Source: Ruthenibacterium lactatiformans
Lineage (GTDB): Bacteria; Bacillota; Clostridia; Oscillospirales; Ruminococcaceae
NCBI RefSeq assembly: GCF_000949455.1
Contig: NZ_JXXK01000001.1
Location: 1-64,000, forward strand
Direction of reading: 5' to 3'
Length of the DNA stretch: 64,000 nucleotides
Position 1 is the first letter of the stretch. Every line of letters starts with the position of its first letter. Positions 7,966-16,373 of this stretch are shown piece by piece. Under the pieces are notes generated by a model that searched no databases, was not told the DNA's origin, and saw only the letters and a program-made list of their open reading frames with translations. Position numbers and translations under genes: made by a program.

Positions 7966-8397
7966 ATGGAAAGCAGGCCGGTGCGTCTGGGATGGCTGTC
8001 GCTGCTGCTGACGGTGATCATCCTGTGTCTGGCAACGCTCTCTGTGCTGAGCTTTTCCACCGCCCGGGCCGACCTTGCACTCGCGCAGAAGCAGGCGCGT
8101 CAGGCCCAAAGCGTTTATGCGCTGGAATGCGCGGGACAACAATGGCTGGCAGAGCTGGACGCAGCGCTGGCGCAGGCCGGAGGTACGGCGGAGCTGGATG
8201 CGCTGCTGCCGCATGGCACTGCCCGGGAAGGCCCCGGTGTGAGCGCCGTACTGGAGGGCGCGGACGGGCGTTCGCTTTCTGTTTTTGCGGAGTTGACAGC
8301 GGACGGCGGATACAGAGTGATACAATGGCAGCAGAGCGCCGAATGGGCGGGCGAGGCCGAGGCTCCTGCGCTGTTCGGTACACTGCGGGAAGGATAG
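7966..8397 (+). CDS. single-TM pilus-operon protein
   Basis: A 143-residue protein with a membrane helix at about residues 9-30 (SLLLTVIILCLATLSVLSF) and a following long helix rich in Ala/Gln (about 33-65), the topology of a minor pseudopilin, but with no recognisable peptidase site. It sits between the prepilin-like gene and the PilT ATPase gene (10 nt gap). I do not recognise a named family; assignment rests on topology and operon position. Confidence 0.68.
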   Translation: MESRPVRLGWLSLLLTVIILCLATLSVLSFSTARADLALAQKQARQAQSVYALECAGQQWLAELDAALAQAGGTAELDALLPHGTAREGPGVSAVLEGADGRSLSVFAELTADGGYRVIQWQQSAEWAGEAEAPALFGTLREG

Positions 8398-8407
8398 GAG
8401 GAGACGC

Positions 8408-9472
8408 ATGGACGTCAGGGAAACGCTCAGACAGGCCGTTGAAATGGGTGCGTCTGATATTTTTATTATCGCCGGACTGCCGCTTACCTATAAGGTGGAC
8501 GGCCGCCAGAGGCGGATGGAAGCGCGGCTGATGCCTGCGGATACCGCCGCGGTCATCTCGGATATTTACACGCTGTGCGGACGCAGCCGCAGCCGAATCG
8601 AACGGGAGGATATGGACGACGATTTTTCCTTTTCGATTCCGGATCTCGGACGTTTCCGGGCGAATGTTCTGCATCAGCGCGGCAGCCTTGCAGCGGTCAT
8701 TCGTGTGATACGTTTTGGCTTGCCGGAGCCGGAAAAGCTGAACATTCCGCCTGAGGTGCTTGCCTCGGCCAGGCTGATGAAAGGACTTGTCCTGGTGACG
8801 GGCTCGGCGGGCAGCGGCAAATCCACAACGCTGGCCTGCCTCATCAACGCCATCAACCAGACAAGAGAAGGGCACATCATCACAATGGAAGACCCCATTG
8901 AATACATCCATCGGCATGACAGATGTATCGTGACGCAGCGAGAGATCTCAACCGATTCTCCGAGCTATGTCAGCGCCCTTCGCAGTGCTTTGCGGGAGAG
9001 CCCGGACGTCATCCTGCTAGGCGAAATGCGGGACTATGAGACCATCGAGGTGGCCATGACCGCCGCGGAGACGGGGCAGCTGCTGTTCAGCACGCTGCAC
9101 ACCACAGGCGCTGCCAACACGGTGGACCGCATCATCGATGTGTTCCCGGCCGGGCAGCAGGCGCAGGTGCGCATGCAGCTCTCCATGGTGCTTCAGGCGG
9201 TCATCAGCCAGCAGCTTGTTCCCACGCTGGACGGCAAGCAGACCCCGGCGTTTGAGATCATGTATACGAACCCGGCCATCAAAAACCTGATCCGTGAGGC
9301 AAAGACGCACCAGATTGATTCCGCTATTCAAGCGGGTGCGGCACAGGGTATGTGTACCATGGACACAAGCCTGCTGCGCCTGGTGACGGAAAAGCGCGTC
9401 AGTAAAGAGACAGCCCTCACACACTGCATGCATTATGAGGCGATGGAAAAACGCCTTTCAGCAATGAGCTGA
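8408..9472 (+). CDS. PilT-family type IV pilus ATPase
   Basis: A 354-residue hexameric secretion ATPase of the PilT/VirB11 family. Seen in order: an N-terminal PAS-like domain (about 1-100) with VEMGASDIFI at the start, Walker A GSAGSGKST (132-140), Asp box TMEDPIEYIH (about 159-168), Walker B VILLGEMRD (about 200-208), His box TLHTTGA (about 228-234), and a C-terminal retraction-type domain. AIRNLIRE in classical PilT appears here as AIKNLIRE (about 294-301), which favours PilT (retraction) over PilB (extension). It is the only ATPase in the operon; a PilB and a prepilin peptidase are not in the window. RBS GGAGGAG. Confidence 0.92.
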   Translation: MDVRETLRQAVEMGASDIFIIAGLPLTYKVDGRQRRMEARLMPADTAAVISDIYTLCGRSRSRIEREDMDDDFSFSIPDLGRFRANVLHQRGSLAAVIRVIRFGLPEPEKLNIPPEVLASARLMKGLVLVTGSAGSGKSTTLACLINAINQTREGHIITMEDPIEYIHRHDRCIVTQREISTDSPSYVSALRSALRESPDVILLGEMRDYETIEVAMTAAETGQLLFSTLHTTGAANTVDRIIDVFPAGQQAQVRMQLSMVLQAVISQQLVPTLDGKQTPAFEIMYTNPAIKNLIREAKTHQIDSAIQAGAAQGMCTMDTSLLRLVTEKRVSKETALTHCMHYEAMEKRLSAMS

Positions 9473-9503
9473 ATCCAAATTGATTCGGAAGGGGGAGAGG
9501 AAA

Positions 9504-10721
9504 GTGCCTGAGCAAAGTAAAATGGAAATATCCCTGTTCAGCGGTATGACGATCCTGTGGAACGGTACGCCGATCCTGGAGCACAGCGCGCGGCTCAACA
9601 AGCCTTTGGAGCTTTTGGCGCTGCTTTTGCTGCGCGGCGATAAAAAGCTGACGAATGAGCAGTTGATGGACGGCCTGTGGGAGAGCGATGAAATCGAAAA
9701 CCCGGCCGGCGCGTTGAAAAACGCGGCGTATTCGCTTCGCAAGTTTTTGCAGAAAGCGGATAAGGAAAAACGCTTTATCATCACAGAGAGCGGGCGTTAC
9801 ATTTGGAACCCGGAAATCTCCGTCACCACCGATGTGTGGGAATTCGAGCAGGAGGCGCGTCTTGCGGATCAACCGGGCACGCCGGCGGAGGAGCGTATCC
9901 CGCATGCGCGGCGAGCGCTGAAGCTGTATACCGGCGATCTTCTGCCCAGCCTGAGCATGCAGCAGTGGGTCATCCAATACAGCAGTTATCTGCGGCAGAC
10001 CTATCTGCGTACCGTTAAAAATCTGGCTGCCACGCTCTGCGAACGCGGAGGCAGGGAGGATCTGGAGGAGACGCTGGATATCTGCAACCGTGCGGCGCTG
10101 CTGGAGCCGCTGCACGAGGAACTTTACCGCTACATCTTCAATACCATGCGCAGGTTGGATATGAAGCAGGCTGTGCTGAGCTATTATCCGGTGATCTCCA
10201 ACCTGTTTTACGACGAGCTGGGCGAACGTCTTTCGCCCGAGCTGCGGGACATATATCTCTGGGCTTCCCAGGGAGCGAACCAGATGAAGGAAAATCTGCG
10301 CCAGATCCAGCAGGATTTGGGCGAGATTACGCGGGACGCCCGACCCATCCACGGCGCATACTACTGCGAGTATGAGATGTTCAAATCCGTGTACCAGATG
10401 GTCGCACGAAGCGCGGCACGTTCCAACAGTCATGTGCTGCTCATCCTTGTGACGTTTGAAGGAAAAAACGGCCAGACCGTGGCAAAACAGGAGATCGTGG
10501 ACGCGATGGCGCGCGGCAAGGAAGTCATTCGGGAGTCTCTGCGCAAGGGCGATGTATTCAGCCGTTACAGCCGCAACCAGTACATCCTTATGTTGACGGT
10601 CACTTCGCCTGCCGACAGCGTTGTGGTGGAGAACCGCATCAAGGATGCTTTTAAGGAAGTGCGTCTGAGCGCGAAAATCGAGCTGCGTATGAAAGCGCAG
10701 GAGCTGGACCCGATCGTTTAG
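9504..10721 (+). CDS. BTAD-type regulator with a diverged GGDEF-like C-terminus
   Basis: A 405-residue regulator. Seen: an N-terminal OmpR-like winged helix (about residues 7-95, with LNKPLELLALLLLRGDKKL and a TNEQLMDGLW recognition region), a bacterial transcriptional activator (BTAD) helical/TPR domain (about 110-240), a coiled linker, and a C-terminal alpha/beta domain (about 285-395) whose VLLILVTFEG and GDVFSRYSRNQYILML strings resemble a degenerate nucleotide-cyclase/GGDEF fold without the catalytic GGDEF loop. GTG at 9504 has GGGGGAGAGG upstream. It follows the PilT gene closely and probably controls the operon. Confidence 0.78.
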   Translation: MPEQSKMEISLFSGMTILWNGTPILEHSARLNKPLELLALLLLRGDKKLTNEQLMDGLWESDEIENPAGALKNAAYSLRKFLQKADKEKRFIITESGRYIWNPEISVTTDVWEFEQEARLADQPGTPAEERIPHARRALKLYTGDLLPSLSMQQWVIQYSSYLRQTYLRTVKNLAATLCERGGREDLEETLDICNRAALLEPLHEELYRYIFNTMRRLDMKQAVLSYYPVISNLFYDELGERLSPELRDIYLWASQGANQMKENLRQIQQDLGEITRDARPIHGAYYCEYEMFKSVYQMVARSAARSNSHVLLILVTFEGKNGQTVAKQEIVDAMARGKEVIRESLRKGDVFSRYSRNQYILMLTVTSPADSVVVENRIKDAFKEVRLSAKIELRMKAQELDPIV

Positions 10722-10753
10722 CGTATGCAACCGCTTCTTCCGGAAAACGGCGC

Positions 10754-10782
10754 TTGCGTTTTATGTGCGACGGGTGTAGAAT
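10754..10782 (+). promoter_or_regulatory. putative promoter of the 97-residue protein gene
   Basis: TTGCGT (10754-10759), 17-bp spacer, TAGAAT (10777-10782); 4/6 and 5/6 matches to consensus. Confidence 0.45.
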
Positions 10783-10824
10783 CAAAACAGCCCCAGGAAA
10801 ATAAAGGACGGAGGAACGATCACG

Positions 10825-11118
10825 ATGCGTACACTCAACAGTGTTTCTGAATTCCAGACAGAGGCGGCCAACGCCGTTTTTACAAAGCAGCAGGCGATTT
10901 CCGCTACGTTGCAGCTCCTCACAAAAGAATGGAACGATCCCGGCAATACGCCTGAGGAAAAATCGGTTCTGGAAAATGCGATCCAGCGCGCCGAATTCCG
11001 CTACATCGATGCGACGAAGTCGGAGACGGACCGTATGCTGGACGCTATTGGCGTGGCGCGCTTTACTACGCAGGATATCGTAAACGCCATTCAGGCGATC
11101 GTATTCGATGCGGAGTGA
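10825..11118 (+). CDS. small helical protein of unknown function
   Basis: A 97-residue, acidic, fully helical soluble protein with no signal peptide or cysteines. RBS GGACGGAGG 9-15 nt upstream. It has its own putative promoter and is followed by a strong terminator, so it is a single-gene unit of the kind expected of an abundant small protein. Codon use matches the host genes. I do not recognise a family; the sequence contains no catalytic motif. Confidence 0.72.
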   Translation: MRTLNSVSEFQTEAANAVFTKQQAISATLQLLTKEWNDPGNTPEEKSVLENAIQRAEFRYIDATKSETDRMLDAIGVARFTTQDIVNAIQAIVFDAE

Positions 11119-11153
11119 GCCCCAACCTGAGAAACATTATCCCTGCTGAACAG

Positions 11154-11179
11154 AGCCCCGCCGGAAGGCGGGGCTTTTT
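11154..11179 (+). terminator. Rho-independent terminator
   Basis: AGCCCCGCC (11154-11162), loop GGAA, GGCGGGGCT (11167-11175), then TTTTT. Confidence 0.92.
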
Positions 11180-11277
11180 GCATGCCCGGAAACGAGGAAA
11201 ATCTCGCCGCATACTGGTTTGGCGTTTAGCCGGGGCATATAGCGCGCACACTATTTTTGTGTGGAAAAGGAGGGGAT

Positions 11278-12888
11278 ATGTTGGAAAAAAGGCTCATTGC
11301 AATGGCGGGCGCGTGTCTGCTTGCGTTCGCCGTAGTGGTTTGTGCTCTTGCAGCCGTGTCTACAAATCCGGCATATGCGGCTGCCGCCGTACAGCAGAGC
11401 AGTACCAGCGTCGTGCTGAGTGAAGGGCGCGGCAATATTTACGACTGCGGTTTTTTGCCGCTTACAGGGACGGTCTCGGAGCGCTATGCGTTGATTGAGC
11501 CAGGGAGGACGAGCTATCATACTTTGTTTGAGGCCATCCCGGCGGAACTGCGCACGCAGTTTTATGCAAGCATCCAGCGGGGCTCTCCGTTCCTGATGCC
11601 TGTCACAGGGGCGGCCGCAGCGCGTGCGCAGTATACGTTTGAAAAGCCTGTGCGGTACCAGCCTATGCCCATCGCCCAGCACCTCATTGGATATCTCGGA
11701 GCGTCCGGCCACGGTGTTTCAGGTGTGGAATATGCTTTTGATGATCTTTTGACAGGAGGCTCCACTTTGACGGAGGTGCGCTGCGCAATGAATGCGCGCG
11801 GGGGATTCATAGAATCAGATGCGCCGTACCTGGTGGAATCTCCCGGCACGGGGGCGGGTGTGATGCTCACGCTGGATTCAAGCATCCAGCGCGCCTGCGA
11901 AGCCGTAGGCATTGAAATGGTGGATAAGGGATGCATCGTTGTACTGGACGCGCCCACCGGGCGCGTGCGCGCCAGCGTGAGCCTGCCGCTGTACGACCCG
12001 GAAAATGTGGCCGCAAGCATCGCGCGCCAGGATACTTCACTGGTCAACCGCGCCCTCAGTGCATATAATGTGGGTTCGGTGTTCAAGCCGCTGCTGGCCG
12101 CGGCGGCGCTGGAGCAGGGAATCAGCGCGCAGGAGACGTATGAATGCACGGGATCCATCGAGGTGGGCGGCCATGTTTACCGCTGCGCCTATGGGCGGGG
12201 CCACGGGACGGTAGACATGAAAACCGCGCTGGAGCAAAGCTGTAACTGCTACTTTGTGCAGCTTGGGCTGCGCCTGGGCGCGCAGACGGTGTACGACATT
12301 ACAAAAAGTGCGGGATTTGGGCAAAGCCAGCAGGTTGCGGGCGGTCTGCGGGCAGCCTCCGGGAACCTGCCGGACGCGGCGCAGCTGGAAGATCTGGGCC
12401 AGCTCGCATCTATCAGCTTCGGCCAGGGAGCGCTGACCGCCACGCCCGTACAGGTTGCCGCGATGATGAACCTGTTTGCAAACGGAGGGCGGTATGTGGA
12501 ACCTGTGTTTGTGGAGGGAATTGTGGATGAATACACGCAGTCGGTAACGGAAAGCCTGTACCGCCCCGTCCAGCGGCAGGTGATGGACAAAGATGTGGCG
12601 GAGGTGATTCGGCAGATGCTTGTGGGCGTTGTTGAGGAAGGGCTGGGGCGAAAAGCCGCGCCCCGGGCCGGCGGTGCGGGGGGCAAGACGGGGACAGCGC
12701 AGACGGGCCGCTATCAGGAGGACGGAGAAGAAATTATGGACGCGTGGTTCGTGGGTTTTTACCCTGCGGAAGAACCTCGATATACCATCGCCGTTCTGCT
12801 GGACAGCGGCACACACGACAGCGACGACGCTGCGCAGGTGTTCGCCAAAGTAACGGATGCCCTGAGCTTTTTTCTTGCGCAGGAGTAA
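11278..12888 (+). CDS. class B penicillin-binding protein (D,D-transpeptidase)
   Basis: A 536-residue membrane-anchored peptidoglycan transpeptidase. Seen: N-terminal membrane helix (about 5-27), a short PBP-dimer region with GRGNIYDCGFLPLTG (about 48-62), then the three penicillin-binding motifs: SVFK with active Ser267, SCN at 321-323, and KTG at 470-472. This is shorter than SpoVD/FtsI (typically 600-700) and has no PASTA repeats, resembling the PbpA/SpoVD-like proteins of Clostridia. ATG 11278 is close behind GGAGGGG; TTG 11281 is a possible alternative. It stands alone between a terminator and the alaS T-box leader. Role in cell elongation or sporulation cannot be decided. Confidence 0.9.
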   Translation: MLEKRLIAMAGACLLAFAVVVCALAAVSTNPAYAAAAVQQSSTSVVLSEGRGNIYDCGFLPLTGTVSERYALIEPGRTSYHTLFEAIPAELRTQFYASIQRGSPFLMPVTGAAAARAQYTFEKPVRYQPMPIAQHLIGYLGASGHGVSGVEYAFDDLLTGGSTLTEVRCAMNARGGFIESDAPYLVESPGTGAGVMLTLDSSIQRACEAVGIEMVDKGCIVVLDAPTGRVRASVSLPLYDPENVAASIARQDTSLVNRALSAYNVGSVFKPLLAAAALEQGISAQETYECTGSIEVGGHVYRCAYGRGHGTVDMKTALEQSCNCYFVQLGLRLGAQTVYDITKSAGFGQSQQVAGGLRAASGNLPDAAQLEDLGQLASISFGQGALTATPVQVAAMMNLFANGGRYVEPVFVEGIVDEYTQSVTESLYRPVQRQVMDKDVAEVIRQMLVGVVEEGLGRKAAPRAGGAGGKTGTAQTGRYQEDGEEIMDAWFVGFYPAEEPRYTIAVLLDSGTHDSDDAAQVFAKVTDALSFFLAQE

Positions 12889-12900
12889 GCCGTCCGGGGC

Positions 12901-12928
12901 TTGACATTGCCCGGATTTGATTTATAAT
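12901..12928 (+). promoter_or_regulatory. promoter of the alaS transcript
   Basis: TTGACA (12901-12906), 16-bp spacer, TATAAT (12923-12928), directly upstream of the T-box leader. Confidence 0.8.
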
Positions 12929-12934
12929 AATATG

Positions 12935-13190
12935 GTAAACGTGTAAAAACAGGTATTACGGCAGAGACTGGGCCAATGGGGTTCCGCACGGCTTACAGAA
13001 AGGGAACGCAGGGCTGAGACGTTCCCGCTTCGGACCCCACCGCCACCCGGATAGCCTCCCGTGATGAGCGGGACGTAGCTGCGGCGTTAACGCGGGGAAA
13101 GCGGCGTGCCTTTTGGTACGCAATTTGGGTGGTACCACGGATGCTGACAGGCCTTCGTCCCTGACACAGGGGCGAGGGCTATATTTTTTT
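12935..13190 (+). promoter_or_regulatory. T-box leader controlling alaS
   Basis: A tRNA-sensing riboswitch. The T-box core AATTTGGGTGGTACCACGG is at 13122-13140, followed by a terminator hairpin (GCCTTCGTCCCT 13151-13162 / AGGGGCGAGGGC 13168-13179) and a T run (13184-13190). Stem I can be drawn from basal helix CTGGG (12968-12972)/CCCGG (13046-13050) and helix TGGGGTTCCG (12977-12986)/CGGACCCCA (13031-13039). The internal loop between them carries GCC followed by A (13042-13045) on its 3' side, the expected position of the specifier; GCC is an Ala codon. Uncharged tRNA-Ala would then favour the antiterminator. Confidence 0.92.
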
Positions 13191-13238
13191 ACACGGCAGA
13201 ACAAAAATGACATTTATTTTGTGAGGAGAATGAACCCG

Positions 13239-15905
13239 ATGGAATGGACCGGCCTGAACGAGCTGCGCGAAAAATACCTTTCTTTCTTTGAAAGCAAAGG
13301 ACACCTTCGTTTGGACAGCTTTCCCCTGGTGCCCAACAACGATAACAGCCTTTTGTTGATCAACTCCGGCATGGCGCCGATGAAAAAATGGTTCCTCGGC
13401 CAGGAGGAGCCGCCGCGCCACCGTGTCACCACCTGCCAGAAATGCATCCGCACGCCGGACATTGAGCGCGTGGGCATCACGGCGCGTCACGGCACGTTCT
13501 TTGAAATGCTGGGCAACTTCAGCTTTCAGGATTATTTCAAGCGCGAGGCTACCGCATGGGCGTGGGAATTCCTGACGAAGGTGCTGGAGATTCCCGCCGA
13601 GCTTCTGTACGTCTCGGTGTATGAGGACGACGACGAGGCCTACGATATTTGGACAAAGGAAGTGGGGATCGACCCGTCCCACATGGTGCGCTTCGGCAAG
13701 GAGGACAATTTCTGGGAGCACGGCTCCGGCCCCTGCGGCCCCTGCAGCGAGATCTATTTTGACCGCGGCCCCGAGCACGGCTGCGGCAAGCCGGATTGCA
13801 AGGTGGGATGTGACTGCGACCGTTATATGGAGGTCTGGAATCTGGTGTTCAGCCAGTTTGATTCAGACGGCAAGGGCACATATACGCGCCTGGAGCGCCC
13901 CAACATTGATACGGGCATGGGCCTGGAGCGCCTGGCCTGCGTGATGCAGGGCGTGGGAAACCTGTTCGAGGTGGATACCGTTCACAATATCCTGAACCAT
14001 GTGGAGCGCATTACGGGTAAGACCTACGGCCGCGACCATGCGACGGACGTTTCCATCCGTGTCATCACCGATCACATCCGTTCCACCGTGTTTATGGTGA
14101 GCGACGGTATCCTGCCCTCCAACGAGGGCCGTGGCTACGTGCTGCGCCGCTTGCTGCGCCGGGCCGCACGCCATGGCCGTATGCTGGGGGTTACGCGCCC
14201 GTTCCTGGCCGAGCTGTGCGATACCGTCATCCGCGAAAACGGCGGAGCCTACCCCGAGCTGGTGGAGCATGCTGATTATATCAAAAAGACCATATCCGCA
14301 GAGGAGGAGCGCTTCTCCCGCACCATCGACCAGGGCCTGAATATCCTGTCGAATCTCATCGACAACATCGAAAAGGCCGCTGCCGAGGGCAAGCGCCGCG
14401 TGCTGGCGGGCATTGATGCGTTCAAGCTGAACGATACGTTCGGCTTTCCGCTGGATCTTACCAAGGAGATCGCTGCTGAGAACGGCATTGAGGTGGATGA
14501 GGACAGCTTCCGTACCGAGATGCAAAAGCAGCGGGAAAAGGCACGCAAGGACCGTCTGAGCCGTGACATTTCCGGTTGGACGGCGGATCTGTTCGGCGCG
14601 CTGGACGCTTCGGCCACAGAATTTCTGGGTTACGGCACGCTGGAGGCTGAGGCCAAAATCGTGGCGCTGTCCGACGGCGATGAGCTGACGGATGCCGTGT
14701 CCACGGACGACGGTGCGAAGGAGGGCGTTCTGGTGGTGCTGGACCGCACGCCTTTCTATGCCGAGAGCGGCGGTCAGGTAGCCGATACCGGCGTGATTGC
14801 AACGGCGGGCGGCGCGCATCTGGCGGTGACGGCCTGTAAAAAGACGCCGAAGGGTTATTATGTGCATACCTGTACGCTGCTGGACGGCGTGGTGCAGGCA
14901 GGCGATAAGGTCATCGCTTCTGTGGAGCGCGACCGCCGCCATGCGATCATGCGCAACCATACAGGTGCGCATCTGCTGCAAAAAGCTCTGCGAGAAGTGC
15001 TGGGCGCTCATGTGCATCAGGCCGGCTCGTATGAGGACGACGAGCGTGTGCGCTTCGATTTCACGCACTTCAACGCTGTAACGCCCCAGGAGCTGGCTGA
15101 GGTGGAGCGGATCGTCAACGCCAAAATCTTCGAGGCGCTGCCCGTACACATCAAGGTGATGCCCCTCAAGGAGGCCAAGGAGCTGGGCGCTATGGCGCTG
15201 TTCGGAGAAAAATACGGCGATATCGTGCGCGTTGTGGATGTGGAGGGCTTTTCTACGGAATTCTGCGGCGGTACGCACGTTTCCAATACGGCCGAACTGG
15301 GCTGCTTCAAGATTTTGTCCGAATCCAGCGTGGCGGCGGGTATCCGGCGCATCGAAGGCACAACAGGCTACGGCGTGCTGCGCCTGCTGGATGAAAAATC
15401 CGATATGCTCAACCAGACGGCGGGCGCGCTGAAGGTAAGCAATATCCACGACCTGCCCGCCCGCGCGGCTGCGCTCACCGCAGAACTGAGATCCGTGCAG
15501 AAGGAACTGGACGACCTTAAGCAGAGGCAGACGGCCATGAAGGCCAGCGGTTTGTTTGAGGATGCCAAGGACGTGGACGGCATAAAGATCTTCACGATGT
15601 ATCTGACGGGGACTGCGACAGATGCGCTGCGCAAGCTGTGCGACAATGCACGGGACAAAGCGCCCGCGTCTGTTACTGCGGTGATCGGCGAAGCCGAGGG
15701 CAAGACAACGTTGGCTGTGGCTGTCGGCAAGGAGGCGCAGGCGCGCGGCCTTGCGGCGGGCAAGCTGGTGAAGGAAATCGCGGCTGTGGCCGGCGGCAAC
15801 GGAGGCGGCAAGCCCGATTTCGCGATGGCGGGCATCAAGGACACCTCCCGCATCGACGACGCGCTGAACGCGGTGCCGGGCATCGTCAAGGCTGCCCTGG
15901 TCTGA
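13239..15905 (+). CDS. alaS: alanine--tRNA ligase
   Basis: An 888-residue class II aminoacyl-tRNA synthetase charging tRNA-Ala. Seen: N-terminal MEWTGLNELREKYLSFFESKGH, the catalytic core with motif 2 region HHTFFEMLGNFSF-like (RHGTFFEMLGNFSFQ) and motif 3 GMGLERLA (about 229-236), the editing domain with zinc ligands HTGAHLL (His about 575) and CGGTHVSN (about 677-684), and a C-terminal coiled-coil/DHHA1 domain. Length agrees with the family (about 870-890). ATG 13239 is chosen over 13230 because GAGGAG is 10 nt upstream of the former and only 1 nt from the latter. Controlled by the T-box leader. Confidence 0.98.
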   Translation: MEWTGLNELREKYLSFFESKGHLRLDSFPLVPNNDNSLLLINSGMAPMKKWFLGQEEPPRHRVTTCQKCIRTPDIERVGITARHGTFFEMLGNFSFQDYFKREATAWAWEFLTKVLEIPAELLYVSVYEDDDEAYDIWTKEVGIDPSHMVRFGKEDNFWEHGSGPCGPCSEIYFDRGPEHGCGKPDCKVGCDCDRYMEVWNLVFSQFDSDGKGTYTRLERPNIDTGMGLERLACVMQGVGNLFEVDTVHNILNHVERITGKTYGRDHATDVSIRVITDHIRSTVFMVSDGILPSNEGRGYVLRRLLRRAARHGRMLGVTRPFLAELCDTVIRENGGAYPELVEHADYIKKTISAEEERFSRTIDQGLNILSNLIDNIEKAAAEGKRRVLAGIDAFKLNDTFGFPLDLTKEIAAENGIEVDEDSFRTEMQKQREKARKDRLSRDISGWTADLFGALDASATEFLGYGTLEAEAKIVALSDGDELTDAVSTDDGAKEGVLVVLDRTPFYAESGGQVADTGVIATAGGAHLAVTACKKTPKGYYVHTCTLLDGVVQAGDKVIASVERDRRHAIMRNHTGAHLLQKALREVLGAHVHQAGSYEDDERVRFDFTHFNAVTPQELAEVERIVNAKIFEALPVHIKVMPLKEAKELGAMALFGEKYGDIVRVVDVEGFSTEFCGGTHVSNTAELGCFKILSESSVAAGIRRIEGTTGYGVLRLLDEKSDMLNQTAGALKVSNIHDLPARAAALTAELRSVQKELDDLKQRQTAMKASGLFEDAKDVDGIKIFTMYLTGTATDALRKLCDNARDKAPASVTAVIGEAEGKTTLAVAVGKEAQARGLAAGKLVKEIAAVAGGNGGGKPDFAMAGIKDTSRIDDALNAVPGIVKAALV

Positions 15906-15931
15906 ACGGGCCGTTCGTTAAAAGAAAAAGA

Positions 15932-15963
15932 CGCGCGCCCCATTCTGGGGCGCGGCGTTCTTT
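15932..15963 (+). terminator. probable terminator after alaS
   Basis: CGCGCCCC (15934-15941), loop ATTCT, GGGGCGCG (15947-15954), followed by the mixed T tract GTTCTTT. The T tract is weak, so read-through into the HIT gene is possible. Confidence 0.55.
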
Positions 15964-15995
15964 GGGAAAACAGAACACAGAAGGAGGGAGCGTTC

Positions 15996-16337
15996 ATGCA
16001 GGACTGCTTATTTTGCAAGATGGCGGCGGGGGATATCCCTGTCAGCAAGGTGTATGAAGATGACACCGTGCTTGCGTTTCATGATATCGATCCGCAGGCA
16101 CCGGTGCATTTTCTCGTGATCCCCAAAACACACATCGCTTCGCCTGGCGGCATTACGCCGGAGAACAGCGCTGTGGTAGCGCATATCTTTGAGGTGATTG
16201 CCCGGCTGGCCGAAGACCTGGAGCTTGGAAACGGATACCGCGTTGTGACGAACTGTGGCAGGGACGGCGGACAGAGCGTGCCGCATCTGCATTTTCATGT
16301 GTTGGCAAAGCGCAGCCTGGCATGGCCGCCGGGTTGA
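15996..16337 (+). CDS. HIT family nucleotide-binding protein (HINT-like)
   Basis: A 113-residue histidine-triad protein, a small dimeric purine-nucleotide phosphoramidase/hydrolase. Seen: N-terminal DCLFCKMAAGDIP with a CxxC pair, core strand and helix, and the triad PHLHFHVLA (about residues 97-105) carrying the catalytic central His. Length is typical of the HINT branch. RBS AGAAGGAGGG. It starts 90 nt after alaS, a frequent neighbour in Firmicutes, and precedes a phosphoribosyltransferase. Confidence 0.93.
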   Translation: MQDCLFCKMAAGDIPVSKVYEDDTVLAFHDIDPQAPVHFLVIPKTHIASPGGITPENSAVVAHIFEVIARLAEDLELGNGYRVVTNCGRDGGQSVPHLHFHVLAKRSLAWPPG

Positions 16338-16373
16338 GTGACGCGCGCCGATCATAAAAAAGGAGAATGAATT

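Noticed and set aside
13863..15449. A 528-codon minus-strand frame opposite alaS
   Set aside because: Antisense shadow; alaS is unmistakable on the other strand and has a T-box leader.
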